Origin: Streptomyces viridiviolaceus
Lineage (GTDB): Bacteria > Actinomycetota > Actinomycetes > Streptomycetales > Streptomycetaceae
Assembly (NCBI RefSeq): GCF_014650995.1
Contig: NZ_BMWA01000004.1
Location: 186,001 to 250,000, forward strand
Length of the DNA: 64,000 bases
Reading direction: 5' to 3'
Within the stretch, counting starts at the first letter, position 1, and every line of letters starts with the position of its first letter. Below are positions 62,896-64,000 of this stretch, piece after piece. The position numbers and the translations under genes were made by a program. Below the pieces are notes generated by a model that saw only the letters and a list, made by a program, of their open reading frames with translations, was not told where the DNA came from and did no database searches.

Positions 62896-63734
62896 TCCTC
62901 CTCCGCCCAGCGCCGCACGTGCGGCAGATCGTCGTCCAGCCAGAAGGCGCTCTCCTCGGGGTCCCGGGAATCGGTGACGACGAGGATCTCCTCGAACTTC
63001 GCGCCCGTACCCCGGAAGCCGAGGTGGGGTTCGACCGCCCACAGCCCCGGCTGCGGCGGGTGGTCGGAGAAGCGGTACGGCGACCACAGCGGGGACCAGC
63101 CCTCGCGGTGGCCGTGCAGCGCGTCGCTCGCCAGGCCCTTGAGGGACTGGGTGCCGAAGCCGAACAGGCGTGGGGAGAAGCGTCGTTCCCGTACCCGGTC
63201 GACCTTGTGCGCGATCACCCCGAAGGGGTAGGCGCGATGCCGGTTGGCGTAGCCCTGGCGGACCATGAGGCGGTCCACGTCCTCGTAGATCTCCCGCAGC
63301 GGCCGGCGCTCGCGCACCCCGCGCAGGATGAGCTCGCGGTGCGCCTGAAGATCGGCCATCAGCCGGGCCTGGACCGGGTTCGATCCGAGGGAGCCCGAGA
63401 AGCCGATGTCGGCGGTGAAACCGCCGTACACCGGGGCCATGTCCAGGATGAACGGCATGCCGGGCTCCAGCCGGCGCCCGGTGGGGAAGAACTGCAGCGG
63501 GATGCGGAAGTCCGTGAAGGCGGTGCGGTCGCCGAACCAGGCGAAGGGCAGGTGGAACCAGTCCCGTACGCCTCTCTCGCACAGCCACTCGCGCTGCATC
63601 CGGGCCGCCTCGCGCTCGGTCACCCCCGGCTCCAGCCGGGCCGCGACGGCCTCGGCGCACTCGTAGGCGAGGCGCTGCACCTCTCGGAATCCACGCAGTC
63701 CGGCGCGGAGTTCCCCTGCCACTGCCGTCGTCAT
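62892..63734 (-). CDS. M24 family metallopeptidase
   Basis: 280 residues from ATG 63734, after GGGGTGG. It resembles the aminopeptidase P/creatinase M24 fold with GMPFILDMAPVYGGFTADIGFSGS (metal-binding Asp residues) and later acidic residues; the usual second half (GHGIGxxxHE) is divergent. It may be a hydrolase of another bond rather than a peptidase. It is translationally coupled to the hydrolase-SDR fusion. Confidence 0.82.
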   Translation of the reverse strand: MTTAVAGELRAGLRGFREVQRLAYECAEAVAARLEPGVTEREAARMQREWLCERGVRDWFHLPFAWFGDRTAFTDFRIPLQFFPTGRRLEPGMPFILDMAPVYGGFTADIGFSGSLGSNPVQARLMADLQAHRELILRGVRERRPLREIYEDVDRLMVRQGYANRHRAYPFGVIAHKVDRVRERRFSPRLFGFGTQSLKGLASDALHGHREGWSPLWSPYRFSDHPPQPGLWAVEPHLGFRGTGAKFEEILVVTDSRDPEESAFWLDDDLPHVRRWAEEE

Positions 63735-63980
63735 GCCACCCCGTTCCACCCGATTCGTTACGGTCCGCTCCGACCGCACCGATCGCGCTACTCGCTCGTA
63801 ACGTGACGCCGCCGAATCTCCCAGTTGTTAGACCCGGCGTCAATAGGCCGGCCCGCACGGCATCCCGCCGGCCCGCCGTAGCTCTCAGGCAGGGCATCCC
63901 CTACGGGCCCGTAATACTCGAGACTGACCCCAAGACGGCTCTCCGGTCTGACGACCGGAGTGGCGGGCGTCACTACCGTC

Positions 63981-64000
63981 ATGGGTGTGACTGTGATCGT
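63981..64000 (+). CDS. possible start of a plus-strand gene (cut by window edge)
   Basis: ATG at 63981 begins MGVTVIV, with GTG 63986 as a further choice, in a divergent position relative to the M24 gene. No ribosome site is seen directly before it. Only 20 bases are available, so this is a guess from gene spacing. Confidence 0.3.

Noticed and set aside
63788..63982. A 64-codon open frame on the minus strand near the window end
   Set aside because: No ribosome site, domain or neighbour support; it overlaps the likely promoter region of the genes around it.

Overview
The window is a chromosomal segment of a high-GC actinobacterium, almost certainly a Streptomyces. The evidence is very GC-rich third codon positions, GTG starts, the sporulation genes ssgR-ssgA, an LppU/SCO3897-type protein, a SigR-type promoter before trxB, a Rex operator before cydABCD, and gene order matching the S. 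coelicolor SCO3889-SCO3950 region. It lies on the oriC-proximal core. It carries the conserved trxA-trxB-rsmA-sigM-pseudokinase-murJ-DUF6049 // cca block (the same order occurs near parAB in mycobacteria), the rpsF-ssb-rpsR-rplI cluster, dnaB, and eleven perfect copies of the ParB site GTTTCACGTGAAAC plus two one-mismatch copies. I see no insertion sequence, prophage, CRISPR array, tRNA or rRNA gene.

Layout. 1-9.7 kb (minus strand): a run from a DUF6049 protein through MurJ, a membrane pseudokinase, SigM, its anti-sigma factor RsmA, thioredoxin reductase and thioredoxin (cut by the window edge). This links envelope assembly with a thiol-redox output. 9.9-22.9 kb: divergent cca, LppU-like protein, MFS exporter, inositol-1-phosphate synthase with its PadR regulator and a perfect palindromic operator, a class A penicillin-binding protein, a polyprenol-type glycosyltransferase, an alanine-racemase-like enzyme, FemX and a small membrane protein. 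23-28.3 kb: ribosomal/ssb operon, a MATE exporter facing it, and dnaB behind a 459-bp gap full of DnaA-box-like sequences.

28.3-37.6 kb: serine beta-lactamase-like hydrolase, two GNAT acetyltransferases, a Nudix hydrolase, a LysR regulator, cystathionine gamma-lyase coupled to a low-molecular-weight phosphatase and a holin-like membrane protein, a cupin, a DUF5326 protein, then ssgR-ssgA for sporulation septation. 37.7-47.9 kb: YibE/F-like membrane protein, TPP riboswitch and thiC, a TerD-VWA protein, a membrane protein, a metallophosphoesterase, a LacI regulator and a HisC-type aminotransferase.

48-64 kb: a cyclophilin-fold protein, the Rex-controlled cydA-cydB-cydCD locus (cytochrome bd oxidase and its assembly exporter), an orphan GAF histidine kinase probably on a leaderless message, an M23 peptidase, a HAD phosphatase, an F420-dependent oxidoreductase, an RNA 2'-phosphotransferase coupled to a hypothetical gene, and an M24 peptidase coupled to an alpha/beta-hydrolase-SDR fusion. 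A plus-strand gene may begin in the last 20 bases.

The two most unusual layers are not genes. The parS sites are often placed inside terminator-like hairpins, coding sequences or start regions, and a dense helically phased group of DnaA-box-like sequences lies upstream of dnaB.
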